Origin: JBGSWE01 sp049292975
GTDB taxonomy: Bacteria > Patescibacteriota > Saccharimonadia > Saccharimonadales > JACDBH01
Assembly: GCA_049292975.1 (NCBI GenBank)
Contig: JBATRZ010000002.1
Span: 1-50,591, forward strand
DNA length: 50,591 nt
Direction of reading: 5' to 3'
The number at the start of each line of letters is the position of its first letter. Positions within the stretch are counted from its first letter, which is position 1. Below are positions 15,390 to 22,000 of the stretch, in pieces. The notes beneath the pieces are model-generated. The model ran no database searches and was not told the DNA's origin. It saw only the letters and a program-made list of their open reading frames with translations. Position numbers and translations under genes: made by a program.

Positions 15390-15466
15390 GCCACCTTAGC
15401 TCAGCTGGCTAGAGCATCGGTATCGTAAACCGGGGGTCTGGGGTTCGAATCCCCAAGGTGGCTCCA
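15390..15466 (+). tRNA. tRNA-Thr (anticodon CGT)
   Basis: Acceptor GCCACCT/AGGTGGC, discriminator T, encoded CCA, T-loop TTCGAAT, anticodon loop ATCGTAA giving CGT. The 3' end TCCA fits the TGGA bulge of the candidate thrS T-box at 21813-21816. Confidence 0.95.
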
Positions 15467-15592
15467 CGTCGAAGCGTAATAGTCTGATTGCAAAGCCGCC
15501 AACAAAATAAATTTGCTTGGCAACTCTTGCAATCAGACCAAGTCTTCTCCTTTCGCTCGGCAAACAGCGGACAAGCCGCTTGGTTTGCCTCG
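15467..15592 (-). repeat. tRNA-flanking structured element, copy C (inverted, between tRNA-Thr and tRNA-Gly)
   Basis: Reads on the minus strand toward the 3' end of tRNA-Thr: GGCAAACAGCGG-type hairpin (GGCAAAC/GTTTGCC with GCGG/CCGC), GAAGACTTGGTC block, perfect stem GTCTGATTGCAA/TTGCAATCAGAC, and a CGACG end touching the tRNA CCA. It is the only copy facing a tRNA 3' end. On the plus strand it would be a folded spacer between the two tRNAs. Confidence 0.62.
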
Positions 15593-15593
15593 C

Positions 15594-15667
15594 GCGGGTA
15601 TAGTTAAGTGGCAGAATGTGACCTTCCCAAGGTTGAGATGCGGGTTCGATTCCCGCTACCCGCACCA
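15594..15667 (+). tRNA. tRNA-Gly (anticodon CCC)
   Basis: Acceptor GCGGGTA/TACCCGC, discriminator A, encoded CCA, T-loop TTCGATT, anticodon loop TTCCCAA. Probably co-transcribed with tRNA-Thr. Confidence 0.95.
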
Positions 15668-15840
15668 CGTCGCAAGTCTAAGTACGTCCCGCAGCATTTC
15701 AGCGAACGAGTAGCTGAAATCCTAGCGGGACGTACTATAGCTCACTCCTCGCCATTCCGAGAATCCTCTCTCGGAATGGGTCAAACCTCCTCGCTTCAGG
15801 CCATTTTGTCGGGTATAACGACGCTAAAGCATCGTTGAAA
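15668..15840 (+). repeat. Palindromic region after tRNA-Gly
   Basis: Starts with CGTCG directly at the tRNA CCA, like the neighbouring elements. A perfect 12-bp stem (15681-15692 with 15725-15736) encloses an 8-bp stem (15696-15703 with 15713-15720). A second perfect 11-bp hairpin is CCATTCCGAGA/TCTCGGAATGG (15752-15762, 15769-15779), then an AACGAC/CATCGTT-like hairpin near 15818-15837. The order resembles one unit of the tandem array that follows. Confidence 0.6.
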
Positions 15841-15851
15841 CGTGCCTTCCC

Positions 15852-16140
15852 TCGGAAATAAGAGCAAGCTCTTATTTCTCTCATCTCGTTGCGGTATAGC
15901 AGATAAATCTGCTGAAACGCGCGCTTGTTCGGAAATAAGTGTAAACACTTATTTCACTCACTCACTTGCGTTATAACAAGCCTAAAGGCTGTTGAACCGC
16001 TGCCTCATTCGGAAATAAGTGCAAGCTCTTATTTCTCTCATCTCGTTGCGGTATAGCAGATAAATCTACTGAAACGCGCGCTTATTCGGAAATAAGTGTA
16101 AACACTTATTTCACTCACTCACTTGCGTTATAATAAACAG
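15852..16140 (+). repeat. Tandem palindromic array of alternating 77- and 80-bp units
   Basis: Four units begin with TCGGAAATAAG at 15852, 15929, 16009 and 16086. Each holds a GAAATAAG/CTTATTTC hairpin, a CTC-rich linker, GCGKTATA and a second small hairpin (for example AGCAGATAAATCTGCT). Units 1 and 3 are near-identical and units 2 and 4 are near-identical, so the higher-order period is 157 bp. The final unit supplies the TATAAT (16129-16134) that lies before the next gene. No open reading frame spans the array. Confidence 0.8.
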
Positions 16141-16148
16141 AACACATT

Positions 16149-16505
16149 ATGACTATTCCCAGCCGTTATTTTCATAACCGTTCCATCTTGCTGCTCTTGA
16201 TTATCAACAGTGTATTGGTGCTGTTAGGCTCGCTGCTTATCCTGTTCCGGCTTGATTCGAACACCACCACTAACTACATCATCGAATACCGCGCCAATCT
16301 GGGCATTGCCGAATACGAGATTGGTTCGGCGCTGGATATGGCAGGCTTTGTCTTCTTTTTGCTCATCAACTTTGCGATTTGTGTGTTCATCTCACTGCGC
16401 GCGTTCGTAGCCCGCAAGCACGTAGCCGTTATGATACTGGCTGTCAGCGCGCTTTTGAGCCTGCTTACCATTATCGTCAGCTTAGCCTTGCTGGGGCTCA
16501 GGTGA
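16149..16505 (+). CDS. Small membrane protein, unknown function
   Basis: 118 residues with three or four hydrophobic helices (about residues 12-33, 63-85, 93-116) and few other features; I do not recognise a family. It has no Shine-Dalgarno and starts 14 bases after a TATAAT formed by the end of the palindromic array. Its stop overlaps the start of the glycosyltransferase gene (GTGATG), so it is translated together with it and may be a partner subunit in the same membrane complex. Confidence 0.7.
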   Translation: MTIPSRYFHNRSILLLLIINSVLVLLGSLLILFRLDSNTTTNYIIEYRANLGIAEYEIGSALDMAGFVFFLLINFAICVFISLRAFVARKHVAVMILAVSALLSLLTIIVSLALLGLR

Positions 16506-18094
16506 TGAAGAGCATCGAGATACCGTACAACCAGGACAAAGACAAATGGTATCGTTTCTGGGAGATAGTGCCAGGCTTTTTAAGCTGGACTATCTTGCTG
16601 CTGCCGTTCATCCTGAGCATATTCAATCCGGTACTCTTTACCATTTTTATTATCGCCTACCTGATAATGTGGTTCTTCAAAGGCCTTGGCATGAGCCTGC
16701 GCTCGGTGCAGGGCTACCGGATGCTTACCAGGCAGTCGTCGCTTAATTGGCAGCTGCTGATTGATGATCTTGAGGCAGGCGAGGCCACCCATCCGCATGG
16801 CAAAAACCCCAAATGGCATATGCGCAACCTCAAACGGCTTACAGAGTACCCGCTGTTCTGTAAGCCCAGCGAGGTGTACCACGCCATCATCATTGCCACC
16901 TATAACGAAGGCCGTGACACCCTGGAGCCCACCATCCAGTCCGTCCTGGCCGCTTATTATGATATGAGCAAGGTCATTCTGGTCCTGGCGTTCGAGGAAC
17001 GGGGCGGGGCAGAGGTAGAGGCCCAAGCCAAGCAGTTAATGAAGGACTACGGGGACAAGTTTATGCATGCTATGGCGGTTCGCCACCCGGCTGATATAGA
17101 GGGCGAGGTCATAGGCAAGGGCGGCAACATTACTTTTGCCGGCCGCGAACTGCAGAAGTACCTAAAAACAGCCAAGATCGACCCCGAAAAGACGGTTGTC
17201 ACCACCCTGGACGCCGACAACCGCCCGCACCATTCCTATCTGCTGGCGCTAACCTACACGTTTTGCAGTACCGATGATCCGCGCTATGTCTCTTACCAGC
17301 CGATCCCGCTGTTTTTGAACAACATCTGGGACGCTCCCAGCCCTATGCGCGTTATCGCCACCGGTAATTCGTTTTGGAATATTGTGCTCTCTCTGCGCCC
17401 GCACATGCTGCGCAACTTTAGCAGTCATGCCCAGAGCATGGCGGCGCTGATTGATACCGATTTTTGGAGTGTGCGCACCATCGTGGAAGACGGCCACCAG
17501 TACTGGCGCACTTACTTCAGGTACGATGGTAAGCACGATGTCTACCCGATATTTACACCTATCTACCAGGATGCCGTGCTGGCAAGTACCTACCGCAAGA
17601 CGCTGAAAGCACAGTTTGTCCAGATACGCCGCTGGGCCTGGGGCGCCAGCGATGTAGCCTATGTCGCCACCAAAGGCTTTAGAAGGGACAGCAAAGTATC
17701 CAGGATAGATCATCTGATGAAGCTTGGCCGTCTGCTCGAGGGTCATGTGTCCTGGGCGACCGCATCATTGCTAATCTTGGTGGCACCGCTTATACCGCAA
17801 GTCGTAAATCCTGAAAACTTCGTGGCTAACCAGCTGCCGCGCCTGGCCAGCACCATCCAGACCATAGCCCTCAGCGGCATATTTGTCAGCTTGCTGCTAA
17901 GCCTAAAATTCCTGCCGCCGCGGCCCCAGCGTTACAAGAGCCACCGCACCATCCTAATGGTGCTGCAGTGGGGGCTGCTGCCGGTTACGACACTTTTTTA
18001 CAACACTGCGGCCGCCATTTATTCGCAAACCCGTTTGATGTTTGGCAGGTATCTTGGTAAATTTGACGTGACCGAAAAAGCGGTCAAGAAATAG
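16505..18094 (+). CDS. Membrane GT2 glycosyltransferase, cellulose-synthase-like
   Basis: 529 residues. Two N-terminal membrane helices (about residues 20-60), a cytoplasmic GT-A domain, and three or four C-terminal helices. Catalytic motifs in order: YNEGRD start of the fold (about 133), DxD as LDADN (about 237), ED as EDGHQYW (about 328), and QIRRW (about 372), the QxxRW motif of processive enzymes. It could polymerise or export a surface polysaccharide; the sugar is not predictable. The frame is open upstream to 16379, but ATG 16505 overlaps the previous stop and gives the normal N-terminus. Confidence 0.85.
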   Translation: MKSIEIPYNQDKDKWYRFWEIVPGFLSWTILLLPFILSIFNPVLFTIFIIAYLIMWFFKGLGMSLRSVQGYRMLTRQSSLNWQLLIDDLEAGEATHPHGKNPKWHMRNLKRLTEYPLFCKPSEVYHAIIIATYNEGRDTLEPTIQSVLAAYYDMSKVILVLAFEERGGAEVEAQAKQLMKDYGDKFMHAMAVRHPADIEGEVIGKGGNITFAGRELQKYLKTAKIDPEKTVVTTLDADNRPHHSYLLALTYTFCSTDDPRYVSYQPIPLFLNNIWDAPSPMRVIATGNSFWNIVLSLRPHMLRNFSSHAQSMAALIDTDFWSVRTIVEDGHQYWRTYFRYDGKHDVYPIFTPIYQDAVLASTYRKTLKAQFVQIRRWAWGASDVAYVATKGFRRDSKVSRIDHLMKLGRLLEGHVSWATASLLILVAPLIPQVVNPENFVANQLPRLASTIQTIALSGIFVSLLLSLKFLPPRPQRYKSHRTILMVLQWGLLPVTTLFYNTAAAIYSQTRLMFGRYLGKFDVTEKAVKK

Positions 18095-18105
18095 GGGGGT
18101 TAAAT

Positions 18106-18711
18106 ATGGCAAAACGCGAACTCACACTTAACCGGAGCATAGGCTACAGCCTGGCGATCTTAGGTATCACCGGCTTCATAGCGGCCCTAACACTGGCTAT
18201 CGAGAAGATAGAGCTTATCTCTAACCCCAGCTATACGCCGTCTTGCAATTTCAGCCCGCTGCTTAGCTGCGGCTCGGTTATGAACACGCCGCAGGCAGAG
18301 GTTTTTGGTTTCCCGAACCCGCTTATCGGCATTGCCAGCTTTGCAATTATTACAACAATAGGCATGGCCATCTTGTCTGGCGCAAAGTTCAAACGCTGGT
18401 TCTGGCTGGGCCTGCAGGCCGGCACCGTCTTTGGCGTCAGCTTTATCAGCTGGTTGTATTACCAAAGCGTGTTTAACATCGGCGCGCTCTGCCCGTACTG
18501 TATGGTTGTCTGGAGCGTGACCATCCCGATCTTCTGGTATACGACCCTGTACAACATCAGCGAGGGCCATATCAGGCTAAAGGGCGCCGCAGCCCGGGCA
18601 GGTGATTTCATGAGACGGCACCACGGCGACATCCTGTTTATCTGGTTTGCCGCGGGGTTATCCATCATTTTGCTGCGCTTCTGGTACTACTGGTCTACGT
18701 TACTTAGCTAA
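18106..18711 (+). CDS. Vitamin K epoxide reductase (VKOR) family protein
   Basis: Integral membrane thiol oxidoreductase that reoxidises a DsbA-like partner with quinone. 201 residues, four to five helices. The loop cysteines Cys47 and Cys55 (SCNFSPLLSC) and the CPYC active site (Cys129/Cys132) are present, with the conserved Ser/Asn region after the first pair. The start is preceded by GGGGGG. No DsbA is in the window; pilin and VirD4-related exported proteins with Cys pairs are plausible clients. A structured element begins two bases after its stop. Confidence 0.9.
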   Translation: MAKRELTLNRSIGYSLAILGITGFIAALTLAIEKIELISNPSYTPSCNFSPLLSCGSVMNTPQAEVFGFPNPLIGIASFAIITTIGMAILSGAKFKRWFWLGLQAGTVFGVSFISWLYYQSVFNIGALCPYCMVVWSVTIPIFWYTTLYNISEGHIRLKGAAARAGDFMRRHHGDILFIWFAAGLSIILLRFWYYWSTLLS

Positions 18712-18778
18712 TGAGACAACCATTCGCGGCCCCAGCCTGGCTTCACCAGGTGGGGACCCTCCGGATAGGTTTTCTCAT
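18711..18778 (+). repeat. Stop-codon-proximal structured element, copy 1
   Basis: Outer arms GAGACAACC and GGTTTTCTC (ending 18776) enclose ACCATTCGCGGCCCCAGCC, a variable hairpin (CCTGG-CTTC-ACCAGG), and GGTGGGGACC...CCGGATAG. A second copy follows rpmB at 27167-27234 on the minus strand with the same conserved blocks and a different but still paired hairpin (CCCGTTC/GAACGGG). Confidence 0.72.
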
Positions 18779-18805
18779 AGCCAGCTGAAGCTGGCTTCTC
18801 TTTCC
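18779..18805 (+). terminator. Terminator after VKOR
   Basis: AGCCAGC/GCTGGCT stem with TGAA loop, then TCTCTTTCC. Confidence 0.6.
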
Positions 18806-18817
18806 AAAAAAGCAGAT

Positions 18818-18853
18818 AAAAATGAGGCAGAGCTAAGCCCTGACCTCATTTTT
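18818..18853. terminator. Bidirectional terminator between VKOR and nrdR
   Basis: AAAAATGAGG (18818-18827) pairs with CCTCATTTTT (18844-18853); it overlaps the end of nrdR on the minus strand. Confidence 0.75.
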
Positions 18854-18854
18854 G

Positions 18855-19274
18855 CTATTTGATCGCCGATTGGTGGTAGGCCTTGTACGAATGGGCGGCT
18901 AGGGGGTCGTAGCGTTTCAGGACCGCGTAGCTAGTCTTAGCCACTAGTTCAATCTGCAGAACACCATCAGGGGCTTTTTTGCCCATAAGTAATCTGCCTA
19001 AGACGGTGCTGGCAAGCTCGCTGGCGCTGACAATAGCGTCTTTGCGGTGGCCCAGGGCGCGGTGCAAGCTCAAAAACAGCTTGTCGCGCCGGAACGGATA
19101 CAGCTTGCCCCGCAGTCCCTCTACCATCAGCGCGCTGTCATAATCTGGCAGTTCAAGGGTAGTAAATTGTGCGACACACGCCAGGCAGCGCCGCCGCCGC
19201 CAGACAGACGGCGTACGGGCCTTTGCGCGCGAATTGTAAACACCGGTATCATTGCTGCAATAAATACAAACCAT
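18855..19274 (-). CDS. nrdR: NrdR-type transcriptional repressor
   Basis: Zinc ribbon plus ATP-cone repressor of ribonucleotide reductase genes. Zinc ligands are Cys3, Cys6, Cys30 and Cys33; the ribbon keeps the characteristic NSR...WRRRRCLACVAQFTTLE pattern. The ATP-cone follows from about residue 46 with FRRDKLFLSLHRALGHR. Length 139, slightly shorter than the usual 150. No ribonucleotide reductase gene or obvious NrdR box pair is in the window. The gene starts at ATG 19274, close to a TAAAAAAAC tract upstream. Confidence 0.88.
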   Translation of the reverse strand: MVCIYCSNDTGVYNSRAKARTPSVWRRRRCLACVAQFTTLELPDYDSALMVEGLRGKLYPFRRDKLFLSLHRALGHRKDAIVSASELASTVLGRLLMGKKAPDGVLQIELVAKTSYAVLKRYDPLAAHSYKAYHQSAIK

Positions 19275-19342
19275 GACTACATATTGTCATAAAGCTGTAA
19301 AAAAACCTAGTGGAAAAGTGAGTAAAAAGAGGGGAAAACAAA

Positions 19343-19366
19343 AACCGCCGGGTATTTCCGGCGGTT
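19343..19366 (-). terminator. Terminator on the minus strand
   Basis: Nine-bp stem AACCGCCGG/CCGGCGGTT; minus-strand tail TTTTTGTTTTCCCC. It ends the small transcription unit below before nrdR. Confidence 0.85.
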
Positions 19367-19416
19367 GTTTGATGCCACCTCTCTTGAGCTTTACAGCTGC
19401 GTGTAAGGCTCAAGTG

Positions 19417-19536
19417 TTAATGCGCGTCTATCACGGGCCTAGGCCGGCGCAGGCGCTGCTTGACCGGCTTTATGCCAAGCAATTCTTCATAGAAGAGCTT
19501 GAAGCCATCAAGCGTGGTTGGTTGAGAATTTCTCAC
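19417..19536 (-). CDS. Possible 39-residue small protein
   Basis: Not recognised. On the minus strand a GTG at 19536 follows AGGAG by six bases and opens a 39-codon frame with a protein-like composition (central LDGFKLFYEELLGIKPV, basic Arg/Pro-rich end) to TAA at 19417. The unit is complete: TTGACT-17-TACCAT promoter, ribosome site, reading frame and a strong terminator about 50 bases later. Alternatively the transcript is a small RNA and the frame is chance. No homologue could be searched. Confidence 0.45.
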   Translation of the reverse strand: MRNSQPTTLDGFKLFYEELLGIKPVKQRLRRPRPVIDAH

Positions 19537-19560
19537 CCAATACTCCTGATTAACACGCTT

Positions 19561-19589
19561 ATGGTAACATGAAACAGGCAAAAAGTCAA
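19561..19589 (-). promoter_or_regulatory. Promoter of the 39-residue ORF
   Basis: Minus strand TTGACT (19589-19584), 17-base spacer, TACCAT (19566-19561); the best sigma-70-type -35/-10 pair noticed in the window. Confidence 0.65.
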
Positions 19590-19664
19590 TGATTATGCTA
19601 TTTTTACACCATGGTGAGCGAAAAACAATTGGACTGTTTGTCTGAGGCTGTAAAAAAAACGTAG

Positions 19665-19670
19665 TATACT
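19665..19670 (+). promoter_or_regulatory. -10 box upstream of the tgt unit
   Basis: TATACT eight bases before GTG 19679. No clear -35; an A-tract lies upstream. Confidence 0.5.
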
Positions 19671-19678
19671 TAACACCT

Positions 19679-19858
19679 GTGAGTAATGCAAAAAATACAA
19701 TTGTGACCCTGTTGGCATATGAACTTACAGGGCCAGAGCGTGCTAGTTTGGAGCGAAAGAATCGAATTGTGAGAAGGTGTAGTAACTACTACGTTGCCAA
19801 GCAATTCGGTTACTTGCAGCCCAAAATAGCCGCTATGGGCTGTGAGGGCATATGTTAA
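19679..19858 (+). CDS. 59-residue ORF coupled to tgt
   Basis: Not recognised. GTG 19679 opens a 59-codon frame (MSNAKNTIVTLLAYELTG at the start, then a basic stretch ERKNRIVRRCSNYY and three Cys overall) that ends TAA at 19856-19858, overlapping the tgt start (ATGTTAA). It lies eight bases after a TATACT box, so it would be read from a leaderless message. The amino-acid pattern looks like a real protein and the overlap suggests coupling to tgt, perhaps a leader or small partner. It could also be an untranslated leader. Confidence 0.5.
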   Translation: MSNAKNTIVTLLAYELTGPERASLERKNRIVRRCSNYYVAKQFGYLQPKIAAMGCEGIC

Positions 19859-20940
19859 CTGGGTTACTTACAGAGGTGGCCAAAAACCAGGACGGTAGCC
19901 GTGTGGGTGTGCTTCATACGCGTCGTGGAGACGTGCAAACACCTACTTTTATGCCGGACGGCACCAGAGGTGTGGTGAAGAGCCTGCTGCCAGAACAAGT
20001 GGCGGCCTCGGGCGTACAAGTGGTGCTGGCTAACACTTATCATTTGCACCTGCAGCCGGGCGAGGAAGTAGTGCGGTCTTTGGGCGGCGTGCACGGCTTT
20101 GGCAAATGGCAGGGGCCCATCCTGACTGATTCTGGCGGTTTCCAGGTATTCAGCCTAAGCAAGCTGCGCAAGATTACCGAAGAAGGCGTAACCTTCAAGC
20201 ATCCCGTAACCGGCGAGATGCGCATGATAACACCCGAGAGTTCCATCCGGGTACAGCTGGCCCTGGGCGCGGACATGATAGTGGCCTTCGACCACCTGAC
20301 CGGCCTGGACGAGAAGGAGCGGGCTAATACGCTAGAGGCCTTTGAGCGCACCCACCGTTGGCTGGAGCGCTGCATAGCCGAATTCAAGCGTTTGACTGAT
20401 GATATCGCCCCCGAAGACCGGCCGATTCTGTTTGGAGTGGTTCAGGGCGGATTAGATAAGGAATTGCGCAAAAAATCCTTAGAATTTGTTCAAAACACTG
20501 AAGCCGGCGGCATTGCCATCGGCGGCCTATCGGTTGGCGAGACCAAGGAAGAGATGTATAAAATCCTTGAATATCTGGAGCCTCTGTATGACGATTCTGG
20601 TCGCCCGCGGTTCTTATTAGGGGTAGGCGATCCGCCTGACCTGCGCTACGCCATAGAGCACGGCATTGACATGCTGGACTGCGTGCTGCCGACCCGCAAT
20701 GCCCGCCACGCTACGGTATGGGTAGAGGGTGATAAGAAGATACACCTTACGAATGCTAAGTACACTGAAGACCCTAGTCCTATTATGAAAGGCTGTGACT
20801 GTTATACCTGTGCCAGCGGCTACTCACGGGGCTTCCTTAGGCATCAGTTCAAGGTAGGCGAGCCTTTGGCCGGGTCTTTAGCTAGTATCCATAATCTCCG
20901 CTACCTGACACGCATCTGTGAAGGCTACAGAAGGGCATAA
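19852..20940 (+). CDS. tgt: tRNA-guanine transglycosylase
   Basis: Exchanges guanine-34 for a 7-deazaguanine base in GUN tRNAs (queuosine pathway). 362 residues. Key motifs: DSGGFQVFSL with the catalytic Asp, GVVQGGLDKELR, GGLSVGE substrate-binding loop, LDCVLPTRNARHAT with the nucleophilic Asp, and the zinc site CDCYTC...RH near the C-terminus. GAGGG lies a few bases before ATG 19852. No other queuosine gene is present in the window, so the cell may salvage the base. tRNA-Asp(GTC), a natural substrate, is encoded at 14982. Confidence 0.95.
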   Translation: MLTGLLTEVAKNQDGSRVGVLHTRRGDVQTPTFMPDGTRGVVKSLLPEQVAASGVQVVLANTYHLHLQPGEEVVRSLGGVHGFGKWQGPILTDSGGFQVFSLSKLRKITEEGVTFKHPVTGEMRMITPESSIRVQLALGADMIVAFDHLTGLDEKERANTLEAFERTHRWLERCIAEFKRLTDDIAPEDRPILFGVVQGGLDKELRKKSLEFVQNTEAGGIAIGGLSVGETKEEMYKILEYLEPLYDDSGRPRFLLGVGDPPDLRYAIEHGIDMLDCVLPTRNARHATVWVEGDKKIHLTNAKYTEDPSPIMKGCDCYTCASGYSRGFLRHQFKVGEPLAGSLASIHNLRYLTRICEGYRRA

Positions 20941-21305
20941 TGTCGATGAGCAGCAATAAATTCGGCATCCCAGAGAGTCAAATGCAGAAAATCAGACGAA
21001 GAGATATGAGTTGTGCCTACTGTCATAAGCAGATGATTTATCCTTGCGTCGGAGAAAATAAACGCGATTGGGCGACCATCGAACATCTTAATTCTGACGG
21101 ACCATTCTACTGGGCGACAGGATTGAAAATCGAAGACATAGTCGTATGCTGCGGAAGCTGCAATTCAAGCAGAGGGGCGAAGCCTGTGCCGGAATGGTTT
21201 AGCTCTTCGTACTGCGAAAGTAGGGGCATAAACTCAAAAACGGTAGCAGATCCAGTGAGGCAATATTTGAGGCGAAAAAAGATAACGAATGTAAACACGG
21301 CCTAG
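20940..21305 (+). CDS. HNH-endonuclease-like zinc protein
   Basis: 121 residues. The pattern CAYCHK...RDWATIEHLN...VVCCGSCNSSRGAK has the paired CxxC zinc ligands and the His-Asn core of the HNH fold, in the compact form typical of small stand-alone HNH nucleases. The ATG shares its first base with the tgt stop (TAATG), so it is co-translated with tgt. Whether it is a mobile-element nuclease, a restriction protein or an RNA-acting enzyme cannot be decided. tRNA-Val lies convergent 18 bases downstream. Confidence 0.7.
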   Translation: MSMSSNKFGIPESQMQKIRRRDMSCAYCHKQMIYPCVGENKRDWATIEHLNSDGPFYWATGLKIEDIVVCCGSCNSSRGAKPVPEWFSSSYCESRGINSKTVADPVRQYLRRKKITNVNTA

Positions 21306-21322
21306 TAGCTGGATTCTTAATT

Positions 21323-21399
21323 TGGTGGGCGATATAGGATTCGAACCTATCACCTCCACAACGTCAATGTGGCGCTCTAGCCAAATGAGCTAATCGCCC
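21323..21399 (-). tRNA. tRNA-Val (anticodon GAC)
   Basis: Acceptor GGGCGAT/ATCGCCC, discriminator A, encoded CCA (21323-21325), anticodon arm CCACA-TTGACGT-TGTGG, T-loop TTCGAAT. No leader element of the tRNA-flanking family is seen. Confidence 0.95.
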
Positions 21400-21574
21400 G
21401 TAAATCACGGGTCAGGCATTAATATACATTACCTACCCCTGATAATCAAGTCTTAGACCTCCTAATAACAGGGGTGATTATAATAGCGAACAAACTGTCG
21501 CAATTTTGCAAATTGCGGTAAAAGCAAAAACATAAACAAAAATATCACCGCGAATATAATCTGTTAAAAACTAG

Positions 21575-21592
21575 ATATCCACATTATCCACA
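21575..21592 (+). promoter_or_regulatory. Two adjacent DnaA-box-like 9-mers
   Basis: ATATCCACA (21575-21583) directly followed by the consensus DnaA box TTATCCACA (21584-21592), in an AT-rich gap (21400-21630) that holds no gene. Too few boxes to claim an origin; possibly a DnaA-controlled promoter for thrS. Confidence 0.4.
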
Positions 21593-21656
21593 GGGCGGGG
21601 GCTTTTTCCGGCAAAAAATGTAAGAATAAGTACTAGCATTATGCTGCTAGTACGCG

Positions 21657-21662
21657 TATAGT
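21657..21662 (+). promoter_or_regulatory. -10 box of the thrS leader
   Basis: TATAGT; just upstream a perfect palindrome TACTAGCA-6-TGCTAGTA (21631-21652) overlaps the -35 region and may bind a regulator. Confidence 0.5.
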
Positions 21663-21668
21663 AGCCTG

Positions 21669-21980
21669 CAGGTGAGGTTGAGGAGCACTGGTGTGCTACA
21701 ATACACACCGAGCAATGAGGTGAACCAACCAATCACCGAGCTCCGTCGGCAGGCCAGTGCGTACGAAACGCAGGGGGTCACAAGCCCCGTACTTGATACG
21801 GGGGAAGTCCGGTGGAACCGTCCTTTATCTTCTTACTGTCCAGGTTTTATTAGTCCGCTGTACTGCGGATGCACCTTATCGGCAGATGGTATGAGGATAC
21901 AGGTCCCGAGACGCATTAGGGCATGTTTGAATGTATTTGCGAGAGCATTCAAATTGCCGCTACTAATGCGTCTCTTTTTT
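21669..21980 (+). promoter_or_regulatory. Probable T-box leader of thrS
   Basis: Stem I: GGTGAGGTT (21671-21679) pairs with AACC/TCACC (21727-21737). Its upper part is a GGTGTG/CACACC hairpin, and the 3' side of the internal loop contains TGAACCA, with the threonine codon ACC at 21724-21726 as specifier. A CCCCGT/ACGGGG stem (21785-21803) follows. GTCCGGTGGAACCGTCC (about 21807-21823) contains the T-box core GGTGGAACC; its TGGA bulge complements the TCCA end of tRNA-Thr seen at 15463-15466. A long terminator hairpin (21908-21919 with 21963-21974, then T6) precedes the thrS ribosome site. The 85-base gap between T-box and terminator is unusual. Confidence 0.62.
21908..21980 (+). terminator. 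Intrinsic terminator in the thrS leader
   Basis: Perfect 12-bp outer stem GAGACGCATTAG/CTAATGCGTCTC, inner TTTGAATG/CATTCAAA, tail of six T. It ends about 20 bases before the thrS start, so it can act as an attenuator. Confidence 0.8.
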
Positions 21981-22000
21981 ATTTATATAAGGAGGTAACA

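Noticed and set aside
15852..16140. CRISPR array
   Set aside because: Units repeat along their whole length with alternating types; there are no unique spacers of constant size and no cas genes.
21575..21592. Replication origin
   Set aside because: Only two DnaA boxes; no dnaA, dnaN or box cluster nearby.
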